Of a stretch of DNA of 64,000 bases, positions 41,668 through 52,671 are shown piece after piece (position 1 is the first letter of the stretch; every line of letters begins with the position of its first letter). Under the pieces are notes generated by a model. The model had not been told where the DNA came from, ran no database searches, and saw nothing but the letters and a program-made list of their open reading frames with translations. A program made the position numbers and the translations under genes. Origin of the DNA: Tetrahymena thermophila SB210. Taxonomy: Eukaryota > Ciliophora > Oligohymenophorea > Hymenostomatida > Tetrahymenidae. The stretch spans positions 1,116,001 through 1,180,000 of the forward strand of contig NW_002476418.1 of the NCBI RefSeq assembly GCF_000189635.1, in the 5' to 3' direction.

Positions 41668-44462
41668 GATGGAAATAAATTAACACAAATCTATTTTCAA
41701 TAATAGAGAATATTGTAATTAGATCTAAGCAGGATATTCTTACAAAAACATATAAAAAAGTAATAATGTATTTTCTATTGAAAATAAAAAAGTCTATGAA
41801 TTAAGATCAGAGATACAAAAAAGCTACGTACTTGCTAATAATTATGAGGCAAGTAAGGGATTGGTTGATTCAAAAAATGCTCAATGATTTTCAATAATTA
41901 AAACTAAAATGTATTTAAAATTTTCAAACATTTCAATTAATAAGCTAAATTAAAAATGACCAGTAAGTAAGTAGAATATTTATCTAATAAGCAAATTTAT
42001 ATTAAAAATATATTAACACTTTCAATAAAATACTCTTCAATTACTAGTAAATAAATAAATAATTATTAATGACAGAAATAAACACAAGGAATAAATATAA
42101 TATATAATATTTCAAAGTTAGATTAAATATTTATCACTCTAATAACAAATTACACATTATACATTCATACATTAATTAATTATGTAAATACTTAGAATCT
42201 AATAAAATTTAATTTAATTACATTTTGTATATAAACTCTATATTACTATATAAAATTTGTAAATAAATCAATCAATCAATCGATAAATTATGTTTGTCAA
42301 ATCGTTACTAAAATCCTTACGTCATTATCATTATATTTTTTAAACGCAATTACACAGCACTTGTAATTACATCATTTTCACCTATATTTTTAAAAAATAC
42401 TCGTCATGAAGTAAAGCATTTTTGAATTTAACTTTTTATAGTAAATAATAAGAAAAATTTTAAATTTAACATTAGGTTGGTTTTACATTAGTTGATTACA
42501 CAAATAAATTCTTTTATTGCAAATATTTGCCTACGTTAAACATGCATTTACACAAAATGAATAACCAATATCTTTTATTAAATTTTTGAAATCAGTGAGT
42601 CTCATCTAAAGATTAAATATTTTTAAAAACAACATCAATGAAATTTTTTCCAAAAAATGTAAAATTAATCGTTTAATTTAGGAAAACAAGTAACTTTATC
42701 TTAATTTTACATAAATTTTAGCTTGCTATTAAATGTATATGCTATTCAATTCTTATCAAATTTAATATAAACTTCTTGAAGAATAGGAAAGCGATATTGC
42801 TCAAAAATGTTAAGAAAATATTTGATCTCAATTCTAATAGCATCTGCTTTGTTCTGGCATCAGAAATTTATTACACTTTTCTATATCTTTTTTTTGCATA
42901 TTATTCTAATATTAGTGTTACAATTTTTTAAAGGGTAAAAAATCAAATTAAATAAAAGCAATTTCCATTTTCTAAAAAATCAGTAATTCTCATTTTTTTT
43001 TATAAAAAAATCTATTTTTAAATTCGCTTTCTATTTCAATTCAAATTATTATATCAATCATAGGATTTTTTATTTTCTATTCGAAACTTGAGAATTCATC
43101 CATTTTATTATTTTTAAAATAGAAAGTTCTAATTTTTTGTTGCTTTTTTGAGAATAAATAAGTAAATCCTTCAAGTATAAAAATAAAAATTTCTTTGATA
43201 TAAAATTCTACAATAAAAATTATATTTGTTCTTCTAAAAATACTTATTAGTATTTAATAAAAACATCCTTTTCTTTACAATTTTTTTCCTTCCTCTAACA
43301 AGTCAGTGTTTTAAATGTGTCTATTTTAAAATTTTAATGAAAAAAATAACCCAAATTTTACTTTAAATTAGCGTCACCTTACTATATAGAAAAGTGTATT
43401 TGTGTTAATTAATCAGATATGATCTCGCTCGATTTAATATAAAAGCTAGAAGAACTTTCTCTTTAAAAAATTTTAAATGAGATATATTTTATAAAACAAA
43501 GTAGACGCAAATTAACTTAGGAAGAACAATCCCTATCAAAATATCTAATACTTTTTAATTTTTAATAGATATTTTAAGATTATAGTTACTAGTAGATCTT
43601 ATAATAAATGAAATCATAATTGAAACTTAAATAGAATTAATATAATTAAATGACAATCATTTATACTAATTTGTCTATTTTAATAGAATATAAATAAAAA
43701 TTTACTTCACAGTTTCAAATTTAACATTAAAACTTCATATATATATATAATTATTTATTAAATATCTTTATTCATTATATTAAAAGCAATATCAAACACT
43801 TTTACCTAATTTTTGTATTGTAATTTAATTAATTATTTTTTTTTCTCATTTTCGTAAATAATTTTGAATTTTTAATTTCATATTCTAAGAAATTACACAA
43901 AATAGAAACTCTTTTGATCAAACTGCATTTTTTATTTCGAAAATTGAAATAATTACAAAAAAAAAATGAATAAAATCCATTCTGATTAAAAAATTAATTA
44001 TAAAAAATCAATACTTTTTTTATTTAAAAAAAATTATTAAAATTATAATAAATACAAACATTAATTTAAGTGGATTTATTAATAGTAATAAGAAACTTAT
44101 TTATGACAATCTAATATTTAAAAATTTTAACTTGGGTAATTTTATTACTAAAAAAATAAATACAATATCTCTTGTCTATATTCATTTTCCAAAAACTCAT
44201 CGGCTCAGCCAATGAAATAAAGTTTTTGAACCCTGTAATAAATAAATAAATAAATCTAATTTAGATTTATAAAAATGAGAAACTTATCAAAAAATATAAA
44301 ATTACAAGAATTATAATTTAATATATAGAAGAGTAATATTATATATATATAACATAATCTAGAAATTTAGAATTTGACTAACTGAGAAAATAATTTTAAT
44401 TAATTAACTATTTATTTATTTATTTTATATATTTATGATGATTTAAGTTTAAAGTATTTTTT
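41668..44462. other. Intergenic, convergent, no gene seen
   Basis: This 2.8 kb AT-rich spacer has short ata/taaa runs. A small GC-richer patch with an inverted repeat (ggct..agcc) lies at 44201-44210. No coding frame is visible. Confidence 0.5.
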
Positions 44463-45233
44463 TCAATTATTTATTAATTTAACTTGCTCATGGATTGTGT
44501 TTAAGTAGCTATAAAATTAATCTCTTTGCTACTAAGTTTTAGCTAGCACTTCTATTGTTTTACTGTTATTAAGCTATATTACAAGACAAAGTTCTTTGAT
44601 AATCCTTTTATCATCTTTCTAAAACTTTTTAAACCCAGGTCCATTATCCCATCCCAAAGAGAATGAATTAATATCACTAAAGTAAGTTACTTTTTTATCT
44701 TTTCCATTTGCATCAGATGGTTTTCTTGAAATCAGTGTTGGTCTCTTGTCTTACTCTTCATATTAGAATAGCTTTTCATGTGGAGAGAAGGAACCTCTAC
44801 TATACTTTAAGAATATCATACCATTCTTAAGATCTTAAATGGCCTTACTTATTTCCTTTTATTTTTAGAGATTCTAGTTACAAAAGAATTTAAATGACCT
44901 ATAAAAGTTTTCAAATTAATCTTATTTTAAATCTATTTCAAAAACTGTTTCCTCATTTTTTTTAAGAATTAAATCGATTGCAAAATCCTTTTTAGATTTT
45001 CTTACATCTAAAAGCGATATATCTAAAGGCTATTGATCTTTTTAGTTCTTAGATTAAAAATAAATTTAAAATATCTGCCTAAATTTATCTCGAGCTTCTA
45101 TTTTAATGTCAGATTTTTTATTTTTATTTTGAATAACACTATTTCTAATTTTTTCCTCCCAGTATTTTTCATTATTCATCTTGCTATAATTTAAATCTTC
45201 TTTATTTGCATCAGTTTTTTTAGAAATGTACAT
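44463..45233 (-). CDS. Hypothetical protein with PH-like C-terminal region, 256 residues
   Basis: A single exon of 257 codons, ATG at 45231-45233 and TGA at 44463-44465. The N-terminal 60 residues are basic and helical. The middle and C-terminal parts alternate beta-like and polar segments (FAIDLILKKNEETVFEID, GMIFLKYSRGSFSPHEKL, KVTYFSDINSFSLGWD, CLVIQLNNSKTIEVLAK). They end in a helix, RDQFYSYLNTIHEQVKLI, the order expected of pleckstrin-homology-like folds that bind lipids or proteins. This is a pattern inference, not a sequence match. No signal peptide or membrane segment is present. The gene lies 187 bases downstream of the next minus-strand gene, whose end also looks PH-like, so the pair may be related, but a single spliced gene does not fit in frame. 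Confidence 0.6.
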
Positions 45234-45420
45234 CTCTTATTCTATTTTTTATATTGAAAATTAAATATCTTAAAATATTCAAAAATCATTTTTTTGATTT
45301 TAATTCATTTTTACTTAAATTTAAATAATAATTATTTCTCTAATTAAATAAAATCATAGCTAATATTTATGGAAAAAGACATAATTAAAATATTAATTTG
45401 GGATTATTTAAAAATAAATA

Positions 45421-47416
45421 TCATTTCCTCTCAAAAATTGTATTTAATAAATAAAGTAAGTTCGTTCGTTCTTTAACATTTTAATTCATTTTATTAAATA
45501 AAATATTTAAAAATTAATTACATCTATTTTCATTGTTGGCACTTATCTAGTTGACAGGTGTGAAAGATCTATTCTTTCTGCTTTAATTCATGTCAACAAT
45601 ATCTAAGATACTGTTATTTAGAGGGGAAGCAGCACTTTTATTCATATTTGAATGCATCATTTCACTTTAATTCATTTAAAATTTTAAAGTTTTTGTTAAT
45701 GAATCTATCATATTTTTTTCCTGGTTATTCCTATACATATCTTGCTTATAATTGCTTTACATTCCTTAGACTATAGATTTTTCTAATCTGGATTGTTCTC
45801 CTCCATCTTGTCTCTTATCGAAAAGAAAATGAAGATAAGGATTTGATTCATGATCGAAGTACTTTGTGAATGAGTTAGTAGAAAAAGCAACATAATTTAA
45901 TCTTAAAATATAAAGAAGTATGTTAAATTTATTCATGTCTTAGTCATTATCAAACTTAATTTTGAGTTCTTCTCCTTTATCTTAATCATACCATACAACT
46001 TTGATAATCCTATTACCTACTTCCTTATAATCAACTCCAGTCATCTAAGAGTACTCAAAAGAGAATAACTCAGGTTCTTTATCTTTCTTCAAGTCCTAAA
46101 CAAACAATAAAAATATGTTAGTTAGTTAATTAATTAATTATCTTATTTGCTTAATAAATATTAATATAAAATTGAAATTCATTATTACCCTAATAACGAT
46201 CAATTTCTTTAAGTCGAAGATAAAATTTCCAAATTGATATTAGTTAAATTCTTTCATATTATAATCCTTATCTTCCCTTTTCTCTTTATCCTTTTAAGCT
46301 TAGTATGGTTGATATATGTAATTGAGCTATAATATACCAAAGCTAACTTATATTTTTTTAACAAGAGAGTCATACTCTTCTTCATTTTACTCAATTATTT
46401 GCATTTTTTTTTATAGTTCCATATGTAAATCCTGAACCTTTTAAGCTAATCTTTTATTTTACATATCATGAATTTTTCTTTGTGAAGAGCTAATTTCTTC
46501 TCTATTTTTGTCTTACCTTTTCTAGTATTCTACATAGTTCATATCCCAATCATTTTTATCGATATTAAAAAGATTTTCTCGATCACCCTATTTATTTTTA
46601 TTTATTTTGTTTAAATCAATTATTTATAAAAAATAATATTGATTAATTTTTTAAATTAAAAATTCTATTTTATCTGTTTGGTAAAAAATAAATATAATTT
46701 TATTTTAACCATTCATTTATTTATCTTTAAATGAATAAATAATTGCTGAATTTATGCTTTTTAATTGATATTTCACTCTTTAATAAATAATCATATGCTG
46801 GATTGCTATTCTTAAATGTTAAATATTTTTAACGTATAAAAATTAGAATATGAAAAATAAAAAAAAGAACTACTTTATTTAGCTTTAGCTCTTATTTTAA
46901 TTACTATGTCTCAATTAAACTCTTCTAAACTTCGTTTGTCATCTTATCAAGCATATTCTTAATTTCTTTAAAATCCTCCTTATTATCTTCTTAATCCTAC
47001 TTTAACCCATTATTGGTATTATTCTATGAAAATGAGCCTTTTGGGTTGCTATTTCTGTTGGATTCATTTTTAAATATTGATTTTCCTCCTCCTTGCTAGG
47101 TTTTATTAATTTAATTTTTCAATGGTGGATTAGGCAGTATTTATTAGTTAATTGAACTCTATGGTTGACTGTTAATATCATTATTAAAATCCCTTTCTTA
47201 AAGCTTTTCGTACACATCTTTAAAATTTTCATCATCAGTTTTTCCATTTTTAAACAAATCCTTAATCTAAAAAGCAACATTCTTCAAATTTTCCACTTCT
47301 TTTTTAATTGTTTCACACCATCTTTAGTCGGCTCTAAAATCGTATTACCTATCAGAGTCCAATTATTAGTACTAATTATCATTTTATGGAAAGCTTATTT
47401 AGCTTTTTTATTTCAT
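45421..47416 (-). CDS. Coiled-coil protein, 538 residues
   Basis: Three exons on the minus strand, 46874-47416, 46189-46587 and 45421-46095, with phase-0 junctions. The N-terminus holds YDFRADQRWCETIKKEVENL, a short helical unit, then a Gly/Asn/Gln-rich linker. The second exon is coiled coil (SSSQRKIHDMQNKRLAQKVQ ... LHMELQKKMQIIEQNEEEYD), suggesting dimerisation. The third exon begins with a beta-rich stretch (FSFEYSQMTGVDYKEV, RIIKVVWYDQDKGEELKIKF) ending in a helix (MNKFNILLYILRLN), reminiscent of a PH-like domain. It finishes with a Ser/Asn/Gln-rich tail. A role in the cytoskeleton, basal bodies or membrane contacts is only inferred. The start is the first ATG in the open frame; the extent rests on exact phase agreement. 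Confidence 0.66.
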
Positions 47417-49813
47417 TTTCGCTATTTTTGTATTTTATAAAATCTGTTTGAAATCAATATATTATCCTATTAATTATGAATAAATAATATTCTTTAATAA
47501 TCACTCATTTAGTTTTAATTAATTCATTAATTAGTATTTTCATTAAAAACTATAAATTTTAACAACAAAAATTATTATGAAATTAATTTCTTTTATACTT
47601 AAATTTTCCTGATTTGTTAGAATATATTTATTTCCTAACAAAATAAATAGTTCAAATTTTTGTTATTAAAATTGATAATTTATCCTAGAAATAATCTTCT
47701 TTATTATTAAAATATTTTGTTTTTTATTATATTTTCTCTATTTTTTCAAGACTTAAGTTCTATAAAATGTTTTTATTTTAAAAAATTATAAATTAATTAT
47801 CCAAAAACTTAATAATTTCAATAATTAAAAACCAAGAATCTCTTAATGACTTAAAAAAAAATTTTTTAATTTCACTATTAAAAAGTATACTTATTCTATT
47901 CCTTTTTATTAAAATATATTCTCTAACTCCTCATTAATTAAATACACCCCCTCTCACATTTTATAAGAGTTATTTTCTAAAATTTTTTTAGGCCCTTAAT
48001 GAATTTTAGTAAATGGCTCTTAAATTAAAGGGTTGTAAGAGTATATACAGATTTAATATTAGTTTCTGATCATAATATTTATCAAAATATAACTATTTAA
48101 TCATATATTAACATTAATTTAATTGGCTAGTTTTATTTTTAAAGGTTATTTTGTGCATTGTAAAGTCTATTGGAATTTATAATTGTTATAAAAATCAAAA
48201 ACCTTGTACTTATATATTATTTTTTAGTGTATCTTAAAAGGAAAGTACATAAAACTATGTTCCTTTACTCAATTTCTGAATTAGCTAATTTTTGTGGGAT
48301 ATATTTATCATCAAGACATTATTAAATTGCCTACAATAAATAGTTAATGTAATATTTAATAATTTAATTTATATTAGGTTCAAATTGATATAGATAAATT
48401 CATTATTTTAAAAATATGCTGATTTAATATTCCATCCTTAACATTATTTTTAAGGATATTTATTTATAAAATTTATTTAATCTATAATTTTAATTTTTAA
48501 AGGTTATTTTGTTCATTTTATAGCTCTTTAGAGCTTAAATTTGTAAAATAAATTAAAGAATTTGTATTTAGTTTAGACTTTTTAATGTTATTAAAAAGAG
48601 AGCACATAGAATTATGTTGAATTTGCTAATAATAATTACTAATTATTGTGAGAATTTATCAATTATTACAATATAATTAAATTATCAACAGTAAATAATT
48701 TTATGTAATAATTCAAAATTTAATTAATATTGGGTTTAAATTGTTATAGATCTATTCATTAAAAAAATTTAATAATATTTCCTTACAATATTTTACTATT
48801 ACTAATTACATAATTTAGTTCAGCTCAAATAAATAATTTGATCCTGAAATATTATTCAATTAATTTTATACTTAGAAAAAATTAAATGATTTTTTTAATT
48901 AAATTCAAAAGTTACTTTGCTTTTAAAATAAGTAAGTTTTTATTTAATTAAAACAAAAGAACTCTTTTTAGATTATAAAAAAATAAATTATTTAACATTA
49001 TTCAATTTTTGCAAGTATTTGATTTCAAAAAAGTTTTGTATCTCAAAATACTTTGAAATAATAAATGCTCACTGTTAATAAGAATTCATAACTTATCTAC
49101 TAGCTATTTTGAGGTTCATTTTAGTTCATTTAATTTTATAATTTATTTTTAAAGCAAAAATAATTATTGATGAAATCAAAAGTTTTTAGATCTTTTTAAA
49201 TTCTAAATGTATTCAACATTTATATTTAAAATGCTTAATAATGGGATTTTTTAATATTATTCTTTGATTTTAAAATGAATGAAAAAGTAAAATTATTAAT
49301 AAGCAAATAAATCAAATATTTTTGATTTCAAAAAATACTATAACAAAAATCAAAGTAAAGAAAAATTTCAACTTTGAATAATAGTAAAAGAATTGAATAA
49401 ATTGTGCAAAATAGGAATGTTGACGCCAAATATAGCTAATAAATAGTTATTTAATAAATAAATAAATGTATCAATATTACACTATTTGAAAAGAGATCAG
49501 ATGATTTATTAATTTTTCAATAAATGACTTGCAATACAGAAATTAAACAATAAACTTTCTGCTTTTTAGTTAAGCTGCGTAAATGACATATTTTGTTATA
49601 TATATCAAAGTCAATCTGCATTTTAAATTGGCATATTTTGAGTCTCTTAAATATTATTAATAGCTATTAATAATATTTCTCACCATAAACAATCTTCCCC
49701 TAATAATATTCATTTAAGAAAGTAAATTAATAATTTAATTCTTTTACAAAACATAATCAAAGTAAGAAAAAAGAAGACTCAATTCTTCATTTAACTAAAT
49801 AAAATTTACAAAA
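47417..49813. other. Intergenic containing a diverged tandem repeat
   Basis: No gene was seen in 2.4 kb of very AT-rich DNA. About 620 bases in the middle (48141-48765) are two diverged copies of one non-coding sequence, listed separately. The right end is the promoter region of the pseudoprotease gene. Confidence 0.55.
48141..48765. repeat. Two diverged tandem copies, period about 357 bases
   Basis: Copy 1 starts with aaaggttattttgtgcatt at 48141 and copy 2 with aaaggttattttgttcatt at 48499. Further shared landmarks are agcacat/agtacata with aattatgtt-like text, and ggttcaaattgatatagata (48378) versus gggtttaaattgttatagat (48732). The offset stays at about 354-358 bases. There is no coding capacity in either copy. 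Confidence 0.65.
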
Positions 49814-50851
49814 ATGGAAGATAATATTGTTATTATTCGTTCTGAAAAGTCTGACTTGGAAAAAAATTTAGTCGAATCTGAGTAAGGAACTGTTGTTGCA
49901 TCCAAGAGCAGCTTCAACAAAAAAAACCTTGTCTATGGTTTGATAGGATTACTTATATTGTCTGGCACTATTGCAGGCATTTTTTTAATTGTCAATTGTG
50001 AACACAAGGTCGACGCTCTCAAAATTTCAGTTCCTTCTTAAAACATTGAAGTCATATCTGAAGAAACCAAATAAGAAGTTCTTAAAGCACCCAAATAAGG
50101 TCCTAAAAATGAATAATACGTTCCTACCACTTTTGATCTTCGTATGTAAGCTTCTTCTTTGAATTGTAATTATGATCGTCCTGATGAAATGCTCTGTGTT
50201 GGAGGAAACTGGAGTAATGTTGTAGCTTAAACTATTTCTAACACTATCTGCGCTTAAAGCGTTACCGCTTCTGAAAAAGCTCTTTCAAGTCAATATCTAT
50301 TAAATTGCTCCAATTTATCTGACAAATGCAATATTCTCTCATCTCGTTAAGATTTTGAATCACAACTTGCTTTTGTTGCAAATACTGGTATTCCTTCTGC
50401 TTCTTGTCTAGCTTATAACGGTCTTTAATATTAAATTAACCCCAATTCATGCGATGCTAAATGCACAGATGGTTCAGATATTGTTCTTAAACAATACTAA
50501 TTAGTCTCACTTTGGGATAGTAATGATGATATGAATGCTACTATTTTGAATGTTAAGAACCATCTCTACAACTTTGGTCCCGTTGTAGCTCTCGTTAGAC
50601 ACTCTGCTACTGTTGCTAGATACGCTGGCTCTACTCCCAACGGTATCTTTGTTAACGATCCTACTGACTAAACTAATTTTGGTTACAGAACTTTCAAGAT
50701 TGTTGGCTGGAATCAAGCTCCTGGTGATACTCCTTTATAATATTGGATTATGGCCAACACTTTCTCAAGCAACTGGGGTATGAATGGATACATTCGCACA
50801 ACACTCAATGAGCCTATCATTGAAGGATATTATGGTTATGTTCCTTAATGA
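49814..50851 (+). CDS. Membrane-anchored cathepsin-B-like pseudoprotease, 345 residues
   Basis: One exon. An acidic N-terminal stretch of about 35 residues is followed by a membrane segment (LVYGLIGLLILSGTIAGIFL, residues about 39-62), giving a type II topology with the papain-like domain outside the cytosol. The domain starts at FDLRMQASSLNCNYDRP, equivalent to the cathepsin-B FDAR..W..C entry. The active-site box, normally CGSCW, reads CVGGNW: the nucleophile is Asn132. The catalytic His position in GYRTFKIVGW is Arg292. The oxyanion Gln is Met or Glu (125/126). The third catalytic residue, Asn315 in MANTFSSNWGMNGY, and the domain ends are kept. It is therefore a C1A family member by fold but almost certainly inactive as a peptidase. 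The gene uses more C-ending codons than its neighbours, suggesting strong expression. It ends in Gln (TAA) then TGA. Confidence 0.88.
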
Positions 50852-51189
50852 TGAAATTATTTAAAAGATAAAAATCTCAACGAAACATAACATAAAATTT
50901 TAAGAAATCATCTTTTCTACATAAAGATCACTCAATTAATTTTTACAAGAATCCAAAATTAAATTTCGTTTAAAAAATATTAAAAAATATATGAAAAAAA
51001 ATTAAACTCATGTAGTAAGCATCTATATTAAATGTATGCTGATATTGTATTAAAATTAAATTGCCTAAAAAACACTTTAAAGCGATATTTAGAATTTTTA
51101 TTTATTTAATTATATCTTACTTATTATAGAGGGAGAAAAAAATTTTTTGAGGCTTTAAAAATATTTTTTTTTTTAAAATTATTAAAATT

Positions 51190-51560
51190 TATAAATTTTT
51201 CGGATATAAAAATAGTATCCATCTCCATTATTTTAAATTGTATTTTACTAACTAACAATCTTTTAAAAGATAAACAAAAATGTTATACATATTTAGCAAA
51301 ACAGTCTCTCGTCTAATATTTTTGAGTCATTTTAACTTATTAAAAATATTATTTTAAGAATTTAAATTATTCAGTTATAATTTATAAGTATGTGTAACAC
51401 AAAATTTATTCATTTGCATAATTCAACAATCAGGGCATATATTATATTGCTTTAATTGATATCTACCTAATCCTAAAGTTTTGTATTTTATATGCAGTTA
51501 AAGCAAAGCTCTAAAACCAAACTTCTTCTAAATTCTTACTCACTAAATGGTATTTATTTT
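51190..51560. repeat. Non-coding block duplicated with the TPR gene, copy 1
   Basis: This segment matches 60850-61220 along its length, for example ttttaagaatttaaa, aattattcag and the Cys/Lys-poor text ending in aaatggtatttattttta. In copy 2 the block abuts the TPR stop directly. Here about 575 bases of unrelated sequence intervene before the TPR remnant. Confidence 0.75.
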
Positions 51561-52147
51561 TATATTATTTCATTTAAGATGCTTTTTTTTCCTTATTTCC
51601 ATCACAAAAGGATTTTTATTAAATTCTTTGCTATCCAGCAATGTTTACTCCATGTATTTATTGTTAACCATTATTTCATGATAAAATTTAATAAAATTAC
51701 TTGAGTCTTAATAACAATCATTTCATTATGTTAAATTATTTTGTAATTTGCTAAACTTCTTCTGGCATGAGCATGCTTATATCTTTTGTATCCTGATTTC
51801 ATATCTTTAACCTAATAAACTTAGCCAAAACCTCAATTAAATAATTTTAATAAGTAAAATTTATTTATTTAAAGAAATAAGATAATTTAGCTTTCATAAT
51901 TTTTTGTTTATATAATTAATTATTTAAATAAGTAAAAAAAATTCTATCTTTAATCTAAAATTTAATTTTGTATTTAAAATATATTTTAAAACTAAATATA
52001 TAAGAATAAATTAATACTTTTTAGCTTTTTAAGTAATTTTTAAATCACATATTTTAAAATAAATAAGAAGAAAAATTTATAATTATTTGATTCTTAATCA
52101 AACCAATTTTTTAGTTTTTAAATCATTTAATAAATGTATTTAAAATT
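51561..52147. other. Segment inserted between the duplicated block and the TPR remnant
   Basis: By comparison with 61221-61228, where the block and the TPR stop are adjacent, these roughly 575 bases are extra in this copy, or lost from the other. No ORF, inverted terminal repeat or obvious target-site duplication is visible, and no element type can be named. Confidence 0.5.
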
Positions 52148-52533
52148 TCATTCTTTCTTTTAATATTTTAGTTGGTTTTCAATATAATCTAAATTTAAGG
52201 CAGATGGAACATTTTTAGGATATATTTAGATAGCCTTCATGTTGTATTATTATGTTTCTTCTAATTAATTGATTTCCTAATAAATAAGACACAAATTAAA
52301 GTTAGTTAATAAATAGTTTAGATCAATTTTAAAGCTTGCAATAAATATCTTTTTTTATCTCTTAACATTTTCATATCTAAATTAATAATTCCTAAATTAA
52401 AAAGATCAAAAAATAATCAGGATAGTGTTTAGATAGCTTCCTTTTGCTTCATTTAGTATATTCATCTCATGATAAAACTATGATAAATCAAAATAGATAT
52501 AAGAAATTGAGAGATCAATTTCCAATTGAAGTA
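52148..52533 (-). pseudogene. Truncated TPR gene copy
   Basis: This is the homologue of the 3' third of the TPR gene at 61229-62581, ending in the same tail (residues LDYIENQLKYQKKE then TGA at 52148-52150). It has lost the first two thirds, and the reading frame is broken by small deletions, for example within the ...LNT...YPDNFF repeat and at the QALK(I)D repeat. It is cut off at about 52533, where sequence matching the 3' flank of the kinase genes begins. It is a relic of the cassette duplication and is unlikely to make protein. Confidence 0.85.
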
Positions 52534-52671
52534 AAAAAAAATAATAAAATGATTTCCTCAAAAAACAACAAAAATAAAACGAAATTAATAAAATAAGTTC
52601 TAAAAAAATGAAAAAAATACTAAATCAAGCTAGTTTTTCATAAATATAAATTTAAAATAAAATAGTTTGTT

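Noticed and set aside
42470..42484. Sequence resembling the Tetrahymena chromosome breakage site (aggttggttt)
   Set aside because: Only the 10-base centre matches; several positions of the 15-base site differ and no telomere repeats are nearby.
44463..47416. Single gene joining the two neighbouring minus-strand frames
   Set aside because: No donor near 45500 and acceptor near 45235 keep the frame; each frame has its own ATG and TGA.
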